64,000 nt of DNA. Source: Neurospora tetraspora. Taxonomy: Eukaryota > Ascomycota > Sordariomycetes > Sordariales > Sordariaceae. The position numbers and the translations under genes were made by a program. Location of the stretch: the NCBI RefSeq assembly GCF_033439725.1, contig NW_026944391.1, positions 1,240,001 through 1,304,000 on the forward strand. The letters run 5' to 3'. Of this stretch, positions 36,673 to 48,283 are shown piece by piece. Every line of letters begins with the position of its first letter. The stretch's first letter is position 1. The notes beneath the pieces are model-generated. The model searched no databases and was not told the DNA's origin. It was given only the letters and a program-made list of their open reading frames with translations.

Positions 36673-37211
36673 ATGGACCAGACAAGTCTCAATGATTTGC
36701 TTAGGCACATTGTTAAGGCAAACTGGAAATGGTCCGCGTTGCTTCGCCAATTCAACGAACTCGGAGGCGTAAAGCAGACACCGACGAGGTCCAGACAGCC
36801 CCCTCCTCCTCCTCGAGCGGCGATTCCGGCCCCTCCTCCTCCCTCTACGACCGAGTCCGATTGGACTGTCGTAACGAATAGGAAATTCTTAACCAGCTCC
36901 CAACAAAAGAACACGCATACACGCTACCAACAACTCAGTTTTGCCGAGTGTCCACTGTCTACCAGCCTTGGCCCTTTGATACCCCTATTCACCATCACCA
37001 TAATATGCATATTGAGGTAGCCAACCCCAAATGGTTCGAGCTTCTTGGTGGATTCGATTTACTCGCGGGCAACAAGCCGAAGGCAATCAAAGACGAAGCA
37101 GCACCCTCCCCATCCAGCTGCGAACGAGTCCGGCTAGACCACCATGAAGAACAGGAGAAGATGATCTCCTCACATCAACAAGCCTTCGAAACGCGTGCGG
37201 TGGTGGCTTAG
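36673..37211 (+). pseudogene. Family fragment with HIxxANxKW and ILNQLP modules
   Basis: The first frame reads LNDLLRHIVKANWKWSALLR, then QFNEL, and a Pro-rich linker. A second frame reads RKILNQLPTKEHAYTLPTTQ (about 36,880), matching 30,793, and then NMHIEVANPKWFELLGGFDL (about 37,000), an internal second copy of the HIxxANxKW motif. A third copy of that motif is at 39,502. Two frames are needed to read all modules, so it is either spliced unusually or broken. Confidence 0.45.
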
Positions 37212-37598
37212 CAAACAACAATGGGCGTAGTAACCATACACTTTGACACCCAGCCTCGGCTGTGGGATGCTTCATCGTCGTCGCTGTCGTTGTCGAAACA
37301 GAACAGAAAAAGTTGGTTGAAGGAAGAAGAAGAAAAGCCTCTCTCAAATACGGCTTTATGTCTACTCGCAGTTGCCTGGCTGCTGCCGCCGTCGCGCTAG
37401 CAGAAAGACTCGCAGCCTGTATTTTCTTCGGCGTGGTAATTACAATCAACTGGCTACCTTATTCGTGCATCCACACAAGTGTCAGTGGCCATTGTGAGTC
37501 TGCTTTCTGTTCCAATTCATTGTTGTTTCTTCCTTTCTCTCCTCATCTCCTCAATACTTTACCTTGTCCTCTCAGTCCTCTCTATTCTTCCTACTGTT

Positions 37599-37901
37599 GA
37601 CCTGTATTGGAATAAGCTAACCGGAAATAGCCGCTGGCCTCGGGCACATCTCAATGTGCCACCCAACCAGCAACAGCAGCAACACCAGCAATAGCAGCAA
37701 CACCAGTAATAGTAGCAATACCAGCAACAGCAGCAAACAGCAGCAGACCCAGACCGAGACCTCGAAGCTCAAAGGGGGACATTTGCTGCCGCCGCTGTAC
37801 CCGCTGCCGCTGAACCCGCTGCCGCTGAACCCGGGCCCTAGTGGCACCCGTGGGTTGTGGATGAGTAGGTCAATGTTATCCCCAGGTTAGGAAACCTATT
37901 G
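37599..37901 (+). pseudogene. Family gene 3' part, copy 3 (LTGN, polyQ, truncated intron)
   Basis: It reads LYWNKLTGNSRWPRAHLNVP followed by a CAG/CAA tract (about 37,663-37,745) interrupted by four TAG/TAA codons, then Ala/Pro repeats (PAAAEPAAAEP). The family sequence CCCTAGTGGCACCC and the shared intron start GTAGGTCAATG at 37,864 follow. The intron is cut off after AAACCTATT, so branch point, acceptor and terminal exon are lost. Confidence 0.55.
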
Positions 37902-39409
37902 GCAACCAGAAGGAGCGATGCCGAGATAGTGTTGGGAGAACTGGCTTTCTCCAGGATGGGCAGTATTTCTTGAGGTGTTACGGTGTGCTAGCATGCCACT
38001 TGCAAATAGGCAAAGGCAGGCGGGTTGGGTCAAGGTGTTTAAAATGTTTTTGGGTTGTTTTGAGTTCTTGAAAAGGTATCTTTCATATTGGGCTTGGGCT
38101 ATCCGAAGGACATCCACAGCGACAACGCAAAGTACTTCGCGTTGAGAGCAATACATAAGAATGGTTCGGTAACAGGGGCACGCGGGTGTCTCACGGGCCC
38201 GTGTACAGCTCGTCATCGATGGGGTTGATAGAACTGTATGTTAAGCTGTTGAAGGTGGGATTGAAGAAGTGGGCGAGAGACAGACAGTATCGAGATTTGG
38301 AAGATTGGCCGGCGGCAGTTGAGGAAGTGGTGTTGAACCTGAATTGGAGGATAGTGGAGGGGTGTAAATATTCGCCGCCTGTGTGCGTATAGTAGGAGGG
38401 GTATTTATACCTAGGTAGCTTTCCGGGGGTTTCTTCTCTGTTACTTTCTTCCAATCAACCACCACCTTACTCCCAAAAAGAATCACTCCTGGCGATGTGC
38501 ACCCTCCACGCTTTCAGGTTCCTCTCCGTGTCTTCTGCTTTTCTTCTTCGATCAGACGATTGTCTGGATTTTTACCGACTCGGTCAGCAACTGCAAAACG
38601 TTAATGCCGGGAGCAAATCGACGGACTTTGCATGAGGAGCTGTTGAGGACACTTCGCCTCTCTTCTCAGTCTCTTCCTCGGTCTCTTCCACGGTTGAAGG
38701 CCTTGTAATAACCGACGACACAAAATTTCAACCACCTCATGCTTTCCAAATTCCGAAGCACAGTTCCAAGCTTGTAAGAACCAAGGCACAGCATTCATGC
38801 AAAATGTCATTCTGCGGACTTGCCCATAACAGCCCGGACGGGGAGAACGCGAGAACATCATGGATGAGGTTGTTGAGAAAGTAAGGTAGATAGAGAGGCA
38901 GAGGCTGATGAAGCAACGCTGTAAGCCTTACGCTCGTTCTCTTACTCATTCTATTCGTCCGACTAATTGCAACCGTGTCCAGAAGGCTCGATATCTCTTA
39001 CTCCTGCGCCCACATCGGAGGTACCGTAAAGTAGGTAAAGTGGGAGCGTAACCGGGAGCGGACCTACACTTGCAGATTGTGTGAAAAATAAACGCAATGC
39101 AAAGCTCACACGCCGAAGGACTACGGAAGTCCGTTGCATTTATTTCTCACACATCCTGACTTACCTAGTGACAGACCGAGCCGCAGACTCCAGCTGCAGA
39201 CTCCAGCTGCAGTACCAGCAGGGCACCAAGAAAGAGGAGAACATGAATAAGCAGGGCACAGACACCTTCATCGCTATAAAAGAAATGGTCCCCGCCCATT
39301 TCTTAAGCTTTCTCTTCTCTTTCCTCATCCAACAGCTCTTGCCTGTACCACTCCAAATCAGCTTGACAGCCTTAAAAATGCGAATAAGGCTCCAAAGACA
39401 TTGTAACTC

Positions 39410-39612
39410 TTGTTACTTTGCGCAATTTTTTGGCCCCCCAAATACCAGCCGAAAATGCTGGAAAGACACGATCACTTCTTCACGTGGACCAGGCCGGTAG
39501 GAATGACTTGCTTCTGCACATCAAGCTGGCCAACCGGAAATGGTTCGACCTCCTTCGACAACTCGATGAACTTGAACTCGGGGAGGAACAAGCAGACATC
39601 GATCACGATTAA
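39410..39612 (+). pseudogene. Family fragment with HIxxANxKW C-terminal module
   Basis: It reads NDLLLHIKLANRKWFDLLRQ followed by LDEL and an acidic end EEQADIDHD before TAA at about 39,610. The DNA of the last 60 bases matches 28,797-28,860 (GACATCGATCACGA.TAAGCAAC), where the frame has shifted. The start is not identifiable. Confidence 0.45.
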
Positions 39613-39710
39613 GCAACACTTTTTGCCCCTTTAGGGACTTCTACGCTGAAGCGTGGCAATTTGACTTATTCTTCCTTTGGGCTTCTTCTCGTCACTTTTG
39701 ACAGCTCACC

Positions 39711-39917
39711 ATGCCCGGCCTGATGATCACTCCGGAGGAAACTCAACGAGGTGAGTTCAATCACAGAAAACGAATAACGGCATCCAAGCTATCGGATATC
39801 GTTTTGTACTAACGAAGCCGTACAGAGCACCCCGAGCAGACGCCTTCGCAAAATGCCAACCACGGGCTGCTGTCACAAGTCGTGCAAGCCCAAGGCTCTG
39901 TTACCAGTTGTACCTAG
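39711..39917 (+). CDS. Small two-exon ORF of the local family, 43 residues
   Basis: ATG at 39,711 after CTCACC context; exon 1 (39,711-39,750) reads MPGLMITPEETQR. A well-formed intron follows (GTGAGT, TACTAAC, TACAG at 39,825), and exon 2 runs to TAG at 39,915. The product is short and ends just before another possible donor GTATCT, so it may be the 5' end of a longer, now broken gene. An upstream motif GCGTGGCAATTTGACTTATT at about 39,646 recurs at 40,609. Function is unknown. Confidence 0.35.
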
Positions 39918-40608
39918 GTATCTCCCCCGTGTCGCTTCAACCCGATGGCCATCATTCTGACCGGCATCCAGAGTCGACTCTTCGTCAAGATGTCACCACT
40001 CTGCCCGCAACGCTACCTAATGAAGGGCATCGGATCCTTCTATTCCTTTCGACCGGAGGCCACTGCACTCGTCGCACCGATAGCTGTTATATCGACAGCG
40101 ACGTCTACGCCACCCTTTACTCCAGCTTTGCGGGAAAACAGGCTGGCCTGGGATAAAACAGATTCCCGGGGCAGAACGTTCGAAACTACCCCCGAGTTCC
40201 TCAATTTACAGCAACTCAAAGAGAGATACCACGCAGTCGACACCAGTACACCGAAAGAGCAGTGCTCCCTCTGAAAAGGATACCAACAGCGACAGGATCA
40301 AGACCGGCCCAGACTCCAAGCCGACTCCCAAAGAGAAGCACTCGGCCAACGACATCCCTCCGCGTAGAACGGTGCACTTCGCGGAGGGGGGAAGTAAACC
40401 GGCCCGATGCCGGATACTACGGAGATGGTACCTAGCCGACGCTGAGTGACAAGACCTCAAGGTCAAGTCTCTCAAAATACCTTAGAGGTGTACATCTGCT
40501 ACATAGCCACCGGCAGAGCCCTGCCGACTCTGAAGGCCCCAATCTCGACAACCTCCCGTCTCTGAAATTTCCGCGTTCCATCTGATCCCAGGAGCCACGC
40601 TACACTTG

Positions 40609-41098
40609 AGCGTGGCAATTTGACTTATTTGGTTCTCCCGTTCCCCCCACCGCCTCCGGGTTACCTCGTCGTCGTCATCGTCGTCGTCGAAAAGCAGAAC
40701 AAGTCAGTTGAAGGAAGAAGACGAAGAAGACTTAGCCAGCAGCTCTCTCACAACGCAGCCTCAGGCAAAACGGAAGTCCCTGAATTTGAGGAGGGTGCCT
40801 GGCGCTCAGTCAGCTCCAACTCAAGCTTCCCAGAGCGGCACCGCCTACGAAAAGCCAACACAACAGTCGAATATTTGGAGGAAGAGCGGGAACAAGAAAG
40901 GGAGTTTGCTACCGAATACGACCAAATCATTCAGCGCTGTATGTCCCCAATTCGGATTCCGAATCGGGTCCAGCACATGCATGCAGCTCTGAGACCACGA
41001 TCCATCCAGTCCCGTTTAGCGCTGTCGCCAACCCACGGTTCCTGTTTCCGAGCGGCGCATACCCCTCGGTGTGTTTTTTCCGAGAAGTGCAGGTCGTG
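40609..41098 (+). pseudogene. Serine/acid-rich coding remnant
   Basis: Downstream of the repeated GCGTGGCAATTTGACTTATT motif, one frame encodes a serine run then LKEEDEEDLASSSLTTQPQA and continues open to 40,992. DNA around 40,680-40,720 resembles 37,265-37,330 (GTCGTC triplets, then CAGAACAAG..AGTTGAAGGAAGAAGA). No ATG start is evident for this frame. It may be an exon of a decayed family member. Confidence 0.3.
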
Positions 41099-41556
41099 AT
41101 ACACTACAAACTGTGGAAGAGATCGAAGAGATACATGGGGCATGTATACCTACCTAGATTTGGCTGGCAGAACGGAGGCGCCGGTTTGAAGTGGTGGGAG
41201 GAGTGAGATGGAGGATGGTAATGGAACCCGGCCAGGGTTGCTAGCAGGCCGGCATGTGGCTGTTGTGCTTCAAACAGTTGGGAAGGGTGGACAAGGTAGG
41301 TAATGATGGTGTGTTTGGTGATTGAGAGGACTTATTCGCGGCTTGAATGGATGTTTATGAACGACAGAGACAGCTGAGAATGCGAATGGTGTGTGGAAAG
41401 ACATGATCAACTGTCTCAAAAGTGAATACGCTACAATGAATAAATGCGATGCATTGTTTGTTTCTTCTTTTCGGCAGCTTGAATGTGCACGATGCCATGT
41501 AATCATTGTAAATACCTTCCCTTCCAGTTTCATATCCAATCTTGTCCACATCCAGC

Positions 41557-42561
41557 TTATAGCTTGGAAGCAGGCCCAGAAGCCTCAAACTCGACCTTGT
41601 TCTTGCAAGTGCCGACCTTCTCCAGCTCCACCTCGACAACATCACCATTCTTGAGCCAAAGCTGGGGCTTGCGGCCCATACCGACACCCTGAGGACTGTT
41701 CATGTTATCCGTTAGCATCCACTCACTCATCACCTCCCACAATCCCTCCAGTCCAGGGAAATACTCACGTTCCAGTAAAGATGACATCACCAGGCAACAA
41801 CGTCGTCCCCTGGCTCAAGAACGCAATCGTCTTCTTGACCGAGAAGATCATATCCGCCGTGCTGCTCTCCTGCACCGTCTTCCCGTTCAACTTGGTGCTA
41901 ATCTTCAGCGTCTGGGGATCCTCAATCAAGCTCTTGCTGACAATGCCCGGACCAAACGGCGCCCACCCATCGAACCCCTTTCCGAGAGACCATTGCCCAC
42001 CACCGCGCTTGATCTGCCAATCCCGATGGCTGACATCGTTACCCACCGCGTAACCCAGGACGTAATCCAGCGCCTTATCCTCGCTCACGTCCGTGCACCT
42101 CTTGCCAATGACAGCAACAAGCTCACACTCGTAATCCAACCCTTCGCCCTCCTGCGCCAGGCGGGAGATGGGGATCGGATCGGTAGGGCCAGACAGAGAT
42201 GTGACGGGCTTGTAGAAAAGGACCGGGAATTTGGGGATCGGCATGCCGGATTCGTGTGCGTGTTGCTCGTAGTTGAGTCCCAAGCAGCGGACGGTGCGGA
42301 CGTCCTCGGGCGCCAGGGGGGATAGGAGAAGGCGGATATCGGCCACTTGGTCGGTTACGGTGTGCGTGCCGAAGATGTCGCCGACGATTAGGCGGGCTTG
42401 TTTGGCGGCCCGGATGTCGGAGACACCCTGGGGGAGGATGGCGTCGCCGTAGTAGGTGCGGCCGTCGCGGGCTAGGAAGCGGATGAGGCGCTGAGGAATG
42501 GGGTTAGTGGCATTGGGTAAGTATTTGATTTGGGGGTGGTACGTACAGTGAAGGAGGCCAT
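41557..42561 (-). CDS. Fumarylacetoacetate hydrolase-family enzyme with peroxisomal signal
   Basis: Three exons (42,547-42,561; 41,769-42,490; 41,557-41,695) give 291 residues, the usual length of the FAH/2-hydroxyhepta-2,4-diene-1,7-dioate isomerase family, which cleaves or isomerises acyl-pyruvate-type substrates with a divalent metal. Visible family motifs are VRCLGLNYEQHAHESG, FYKPVTSL, the metal-binding DYECELVAVIGK and GYAVGNDVSHRDWQ, and the closing FTGTPQGVGMGRKPQLWL joined across intron 2. The first exon has only five codons (MASFT). The C-terminus is SKL, a canonical PTS1, so a peroxisomal site is likely. The precise substrate cannot be read from sequence. Confidence 0.92.
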
Positions 42562-42636
42562 TTTGACTGATGTGTGAGTGAGCACGGTGTTGTGAGAAGA
42601 GAGTGAAGTGTCAAGTGAGGACTGAGAAGTGACGGC

Positions 42637-42645
42637 ATATATAAT
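42637..42645 (-). promoter_or_regulatory. TATA box of the FAH-family gene
   Basis: ATTATATAT on the minus strand lies about 76 bp before the start codon, a good distance for a core promoter with a short leader. Confidence 0.5.
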
Positions 42646-43220
42646 GCCCCGGACTCGGAGTGGATCAGATGCTAGGCGATCTGCGGGCAGCGGCGGGGAG
42701 CAGCGGTACTTCAACCGGCTCACGGCGGGGCTCGCTGGCTGTTAGTGGCTACCCCACATTACAGCCTAAAAGGCGTGTAAGAGGAATGTCGATAGCATCG
42801 TGAAACGACAGTGTGTACAACGCTTCGGGTAAAGCGGAAATAAGGAAAACGTCTAGAAATTCAGCAATGTTTGCCTGTGCATTCCAATATCCGATGCTTC
42901 ACAATCTCTTAATGCCCTGTCAGCGTCTCATAGGCATTAAGCCCACTGTAAACAAAAGATATCCCGGGGCCGGGAACCCCCGCGTTAGCGCTCGGCTCCC
43001 CGGGGTAAGCTCTGCCGAGGTCTCCAATTGGTGTCAGAGATCCGTAACACTAACAATTAATTTGGCGATGCCGAGCTCTCCGCCAATCCGATGTCTTGCG
43101 TCATAACAATTTTCAATATCATAACCACCGACGCCACCATATACACCGTCTCAACTGTAACAGCACCTCCTTAGCCAGCTCGGTCTTAACTTTCGTACTA
43201 ACATAGACAACAGCATCACT
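42646..43220. other. Divergent promoter region, FAH gene and LYR gene
   Basis: No gene is supported here. This is the shared upstream region of two divergently transcribed genes. Confidence 0.4.
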
Positions 43221-43506
43221 ATGGCCCGCTTGTCTGGTCTGCAAAAGGAGGTCCTCGGACTCTACCGCAAGTGTCTGCGCGAGTGCCGCAAGAAGCCGGA
43301 AGCCACTCGGGCTCACTTCAAGGCCTTTGCTAGGTGAGATTAGACACTCACCTCGGACGATATGACGCTAATCCGGATGTAGAACCGAATTCGAAAAGAA
43401 CATCAAGGTTGACAGGAAAGACTTCTCCGCCATTGAGTTCCTCCTGCGCAAGGGGTCGCGCCAGCTGGAAATGTACGCTTCGCCCGGAGTCAAGGATATC
43501 AGATAG
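43221..43506 (+). CDS. Succinate dehydrogenase assembly factor 1-like LYR protein
   Basis: Two exons (43,221-43,333; 43,383-43,506) encode 78 residues. SDHAF1/Sdh6 is a small mitochondrial matrix LYR protein that protects and helps load iron-sulphur clusters into the Sdh2 subunit of complex II. The sequence shows the LYR box in EVLGLYRKCLRECRKKP, a Phe downstream in HFKAFAR, and the family C-terminus IEFLLRKGSRQLEMYASPGV with KDI. Length fits the family. The 49-nt intron has GTGAGA, GCTAATC and GTAG signals, and splicing restores the frame exactly. Confidence 0.88.
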
Positions 43507-43773
43507 GGAAGCTTCACTTTATCACTCATCACTCCTTCTCCTACCGCTGGCGGCACCTTATTTTTTTTTAATCAATTCCATGGTTCAACTGGCCCTGACA
43601 GCTCCCCGTCTTGATCCAATCTCTTGGCTGTCTCTGTGTTCCCTCTCCCAGTCCAACAACACAACATCCGCACATCACCTGTCAGTCATTTTCCAGCAGA
43701 CCTACCAACGGCTTTTGCAATACACAAACACCCTCTCTTGGATCCGCCCCTCTTGGATTAGAATGGCCCGACA

Positions 43774-46700
43774 ATGCCTGCATACAACTTAGCTTAGAAA
43801 GGAAGTCCGCACCGTCGGCCAAAGATCAACACCGCCTCTCCCTCCCGCAGTCCCAGTCTCGCCCGTCGCGCAGCCGAGGAAGTCTTTCGCAAACCGCTCA
43901 GTATATCGCTGCAAAAGCTCCGTCGAGCCCAGGCTAAGCGACATGCCACCAAAGTCCGCGTCTCGTTTGTTCACTCTAATGGGAGTCAGAATCGTCTTTC
44001 GGGGTCTGCAAGGAAGAGGCCGTCGCATCAGCGAAAGCCGAGTCCTCCGAAGCGTGGGAATCGTGCTATACCGGTGATGTGGCAGGATATCGATTACAAA
44101 GGAGGACCGAGACAGCTCCAGAAGAGTCGCGGTTCGTATGCCAAGCTCGGCCCCTATGATGCCTCCTCTTCGCAGGAAGACCACTGTTGCTTGGGGAGCC
44201 CGTCGAAGGAAGATGCGGAGAAACCACCCAGAGCGTATTGGGGAGAGCTTCCAAGGTCACCTGTGAAATCACCGCCAAAGGTCCCCAAGCCGCCAGGCGA
44301 AGAGCCACTATTATACATCAGCAGAGATAAGCGATCCGTCATCAAGTTGCGACCCCTTCCGCCCCCTCCGGAAGGCCCGAGTGCGCCAATGCCGAGACCA
44401 AGTCCAGGTACACCAACTCCAAGAGGAAAGGCTCTCGCAAGACCATCATCACCTGTCAGGTCGGGGGCACCGCAACCGCGGAAACTTCCAATGCATACTG
44501 AGACGTGGGTTCCTCCTGAGACCTGGGGTTCCACTAACAGACAGCTCAAGCCCAGCAAGAAAGGTTTAGGTGGTAAGGATCGCGCCAACGCACCGTCATC
44601 TAACAACCGCCATCTTGTATCCCGCTTCTGTCACCGTCGAAAAGCATTCCACAGGTCAAAAGATCTCGAGGAGGCACAACCGGGCGGTACCAGTACACTT
44701 ACAGGGCATCATCCAGCTGTCGGCAACACCCAGGACTCTGTACGTACGGTGAAAGAGCTCCTCCCATACCGAGACCAATTCCGAACTGCCGGTCTTGCGG
44801 TGTCATCCAAGGAGCAAAAGGCATATCACAGGAGAGGGAAACTTGCCCCCTTGCTTGGAAAGATCTCACCAGGAAGTGAATGGCTGAGACTAGACGGAGG
44901 AACCGAAACTAAGGAGCTCAGCAATGAGATCGTCATTGAGGTTAAGAAAGATGACTCTCCCTCTCCTATCAATGTTGAACAGATATCACAGAAGAGCGGA
45001 GAAGACAAGCTTTCCAACGCTTCACCACAGTCAAGCCCAACAAAGCCAATTTCAAACGGCCACTCATTCGCAGAGCGTCAGCCCGGTCAAAATCCATCTC
45101 CAGCTCCCGACGAAGAAAAAGAAAACATCATACCAACAGCCCGACCACCTGCACCAAAACTCCAGGGCATCCCAAACTCCGACAAAACCCTCCCAGCACT
45201 TCCCCGTGTCTTTTCCCAAGTCCTGGTCCGGCACGGCAGCAGCCCTTCGCGGAACTCCAGCTGGAGCGCAGCCATGCGCCAATTCCCGCCTACCATCGTG
45301 GAACAAAAGGAGCCATCGCCAGACAAACAACAACAAAAGCAGAAAACGATTCACCGTCATCAACAAATCGCCACCCCATCAATCCAGTCCGCTACCAGTT
45401 ACGGAACGGCCATTATCCAACCAGCAAAGAGGTACGGCCAGTTACAGATACGAAATACGCAGAACAGCATTAGCGAGGTGACTATTACAACGAAGACGCC
45501 CCCCCATCCGAGCGTGGTTTCCAGTATCGAGCTGCCGAAGAGTGTCAGAACCAGAACCAGAACCAGAACTGGCACGCCTTCTTCATACCTGGAACAAGCT
45601 CTTGATGAGGCTGTGCGGCGGCTGCAGGCCATGGGGGAGACGGTCGTTACCCCCCTCTTCAACTGTCAAGTCATCGCCGAAATCGAAAGCAACGGGCAAA
45701 CATAAACATAAACGATCAACGAGCAAAACTGCGCCGTCTCCGTCGCAGAGACTGCAGAAGGCCGCGGCGCTGAGGAGGCAGAAGATGCTTAGTGGTGGTG
45801 GTGGTGCGGCGGGGGGTAGTCACAGTAGTCCACGGTCGAAGCCGTCTTCTTCTCCGGTTGTCTCGTTGAAAGGGGCTGGGGCTGGGGCTACAGCTGAGAG
45901 GTCGGCCTCGTTCACGCCAGAGGTGGAAGAAGCAATGGCTGTGATTATTCCCAGGGCCGGGGCCCCGTCAAGGCCACCACCACCGAGACCAGGACCAGGG
46001 TCGGTGCTGGCTTCTATTGAGGTTCATTGCCCGGGCCCAGTCTCGGGTCCAGTGTCGTCGACGTATATACCGAAAGGTGCTGCTGGTGCTGGTGGTCATG
46101 CGCCGCTACGCAACACCCGCCCCGAACCAGAACCCAGTCCAGATCCCGATCGCGCTGCGTTTCCACTGCCCCCTTCCAGACCAGAAAGCAGCCGTCGTAA
46201 CTCGCGCCCCGACCTAACCCAAGCCCAAGCCCAAAAATTCCGCGTCAGCAAACGATCTAGCTTCATCTCCACCAACCAACGAGCAAGCTTCAGTTCCAGC
46301 CAACGTCGTCCCCCTTCCCAGCGACAGCGTCTCCCCTCTCACGTCCGACCCCCCTCTCAACAACGACCCCCCACCCGCCGTCAAACCCATCCCCCAACAA
46401 CAACAACAACTCACTCCTCCCTCTTCAACGAAGACCACACACAGAGACACTCCAACCACCCCGACCGGCACCTCCCCGCGGCCGATATCCTCAAAGGTCT
46501 CAAAATCATATGCGCGGCCTCAGCTGATGAAGATTTGGACGCATGGTTTCGACATAAGACGGGACTGAGACTGCGGAGATTTCTAGCTGATTTGCGAACT
46601 TTTGAGGAGTTGGGGGAGGAGGGGGCGAGGACCATCTCGGAGGACGTGAAAAGGAGGAGGAGGAGAAGAGGAGAAAGGGCGATGAAGAGAGGGACGAAGA

Positions 46701-47134
46701 TGGGGAAGGGGAAGGGAAAGGGAAAAAATAGGATTGAAAGGGCTGAAGAAGAGGCTGAACGTGGTGGCTCAACGACGTATGAAAGAGGGGGAGGAGCACA
46801 CGGAGGACGCGAAGGGGGTTCAGGATACGGGTTGAGGCCCGGTAGGAACGGGAGAGGCGGCGGAAGAGACGAAAGAGGGTATGAGAAGGAGGGAGCGCAG
46901 AGAGGGTCAACGTCGAGGAGGTATGGGAGAGAATCGGGGGGTTATGATAGGGAAACGAAGTATGATGAAAGTTGGGGGGCTAAAGGTGGGCACGACCGGG
47001 CTAGCAGGATGCACCGTGGTACGAGTTTTGGGGAGGAGGTTCATGAGAACGGTGATGCCGATGCAGAGAGGAAGCGTAGGAGTGGGAGTGGCAGACTGAG
47101 TATCGGCAAGAGACAAAAAAAAATTGGGTATTAA
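43774..47134 (+). CDS. Long Pro/Ser/Arg-rich protein, interrupted or unusually spliced
   Basis: The open frame can be followed from MPAYNLA (ATG 43,774), through an in-frame TAG at 43,795, to 45,705, and after a frame change on to TAA at 47,132. About 1,000 residues result, largely disordered: PPPPEGPSAPMPRPSPGTP, Gln- and Lys-rich tracts, then an Arg/Gly-rich tail (RRRRRRGERAMKRG, GGGRDERGYEKEG). The only ordered-looking part is near the end of the second frame, ADILKGLKIICAASADEDLD followed by AWFRHKTGLRLRRFLADL (about 46,480-46,600). The frame change falls at a C6 run (45,650-45,655); a 58-nt GT-AG excision (45,612 to about 45,669) would also restore the frame. The first downstream ATG after the TAG in frame is 44,074. 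Family is not recognised. Confidence 0.5.
45546..45570 (+). repeat. AGAACC hexamer repeat, four units
   Basis: Short in-frame tandem repeat encoding Arg-Thr pairs (VRTRTRTRTGT) in the low-complexity protein. Confidence 0.6.
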
Positions 47135-48283
47135 AGAACGCATCAAGTTATCTGGCTCCACGAATTGGGATACGAATTGGCATATCTACGGCATCCATAT
47201 GAGTTTTATACAGACGTTATAGAGAGTCGACGATTAGGATATTGCTTCTATTACCAGGACTTCCATACCTCATCAATCTGATATCTATCCAACAGCCCGC
47301 CTCTTCTTGGTTCCGTAATCGTCTATTGGTGTTGGTGAATGGGAGAGGGCAGACAAGGACGCCGCAAAGCAGGTGTGGAGGTGCTGGGAATGCAACATTA
47401 TTGGACTAGAAGAGCTGTTCTGAGAGTTTAATTGGCGTTATGTATGAGGACAATAGGACTTGAGGTCAGGATAAAGTACGGTATGTTGCATAAACAAAGT
47501 TTTACAGGTTTCCCGCCGGCAAATCATCCGATCCGAGTTCCGACCAAAACTCCTCCTCCCGGTCAAGGTTGTCTCCCATCGCGCCTTCCCTTTTTGGAAT
47601 TGAGACAACAATGATCGGCGCGGCTACCCAGGAGCAAGCAGCAACCAAAACAACAGCCTTATAAGTCACTTAAGCCGTAAGGCCACACGGTCATAGCCTC
47701 GCTTTGGAACCACAATCATCCAACTCTATTAAGGAGCTATACAGACTGCGGTCCCACGCACTCCAAGGTGCAGTAACTATGAATCCCTAAACGAATGATA
47801 ATGCTCATTCATAAGGATCATGTCTGGTCACAAATCTAATCATACATCTCATCAGTCTTGGGTCTATCCACCTGACTCGAAGATCACCGAGAAGCTCTCC
47901 GTCTCAGAACGTCTATCCTCGGCCTTTTCTTCCCTCTCAGATGCGCCATAAAGTCCCAATCACCATGAGAATAGAGATAGATAAGACAAATTATCCGCCC
48001 GCCATGCAGTATAAGGGTAAAGATGACGGTAACTCCCAACCAAGTATAAGAACAAAAAGTGCGTCTCCCTTGGAATCCCGAAACAGATGCAGGTGTGATA
48101 TCAAACTCCACTAGAGTTAGCTTAAGAACTTTTTTTGTTGCATGCATAAACACAAAAACATAATAACAGTCATCCCAAAACGACCAAGTCATTCCTCCAC
48201 CTGGGTATTTTTGGTTTCTCATAACGTCAACAGCATGCATTCATGGCGATCGTGAGACTATAATATGTTGTCCATGCTAGTCC
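47135..48283. other. Region between convergent genes, no gene seen
   Basis: This holds the 3' flanks of the plus-strand low-complexity gene and the minus-strand zinc-finger gene. No domain-bearing frame was found. Confidence 0.4.
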
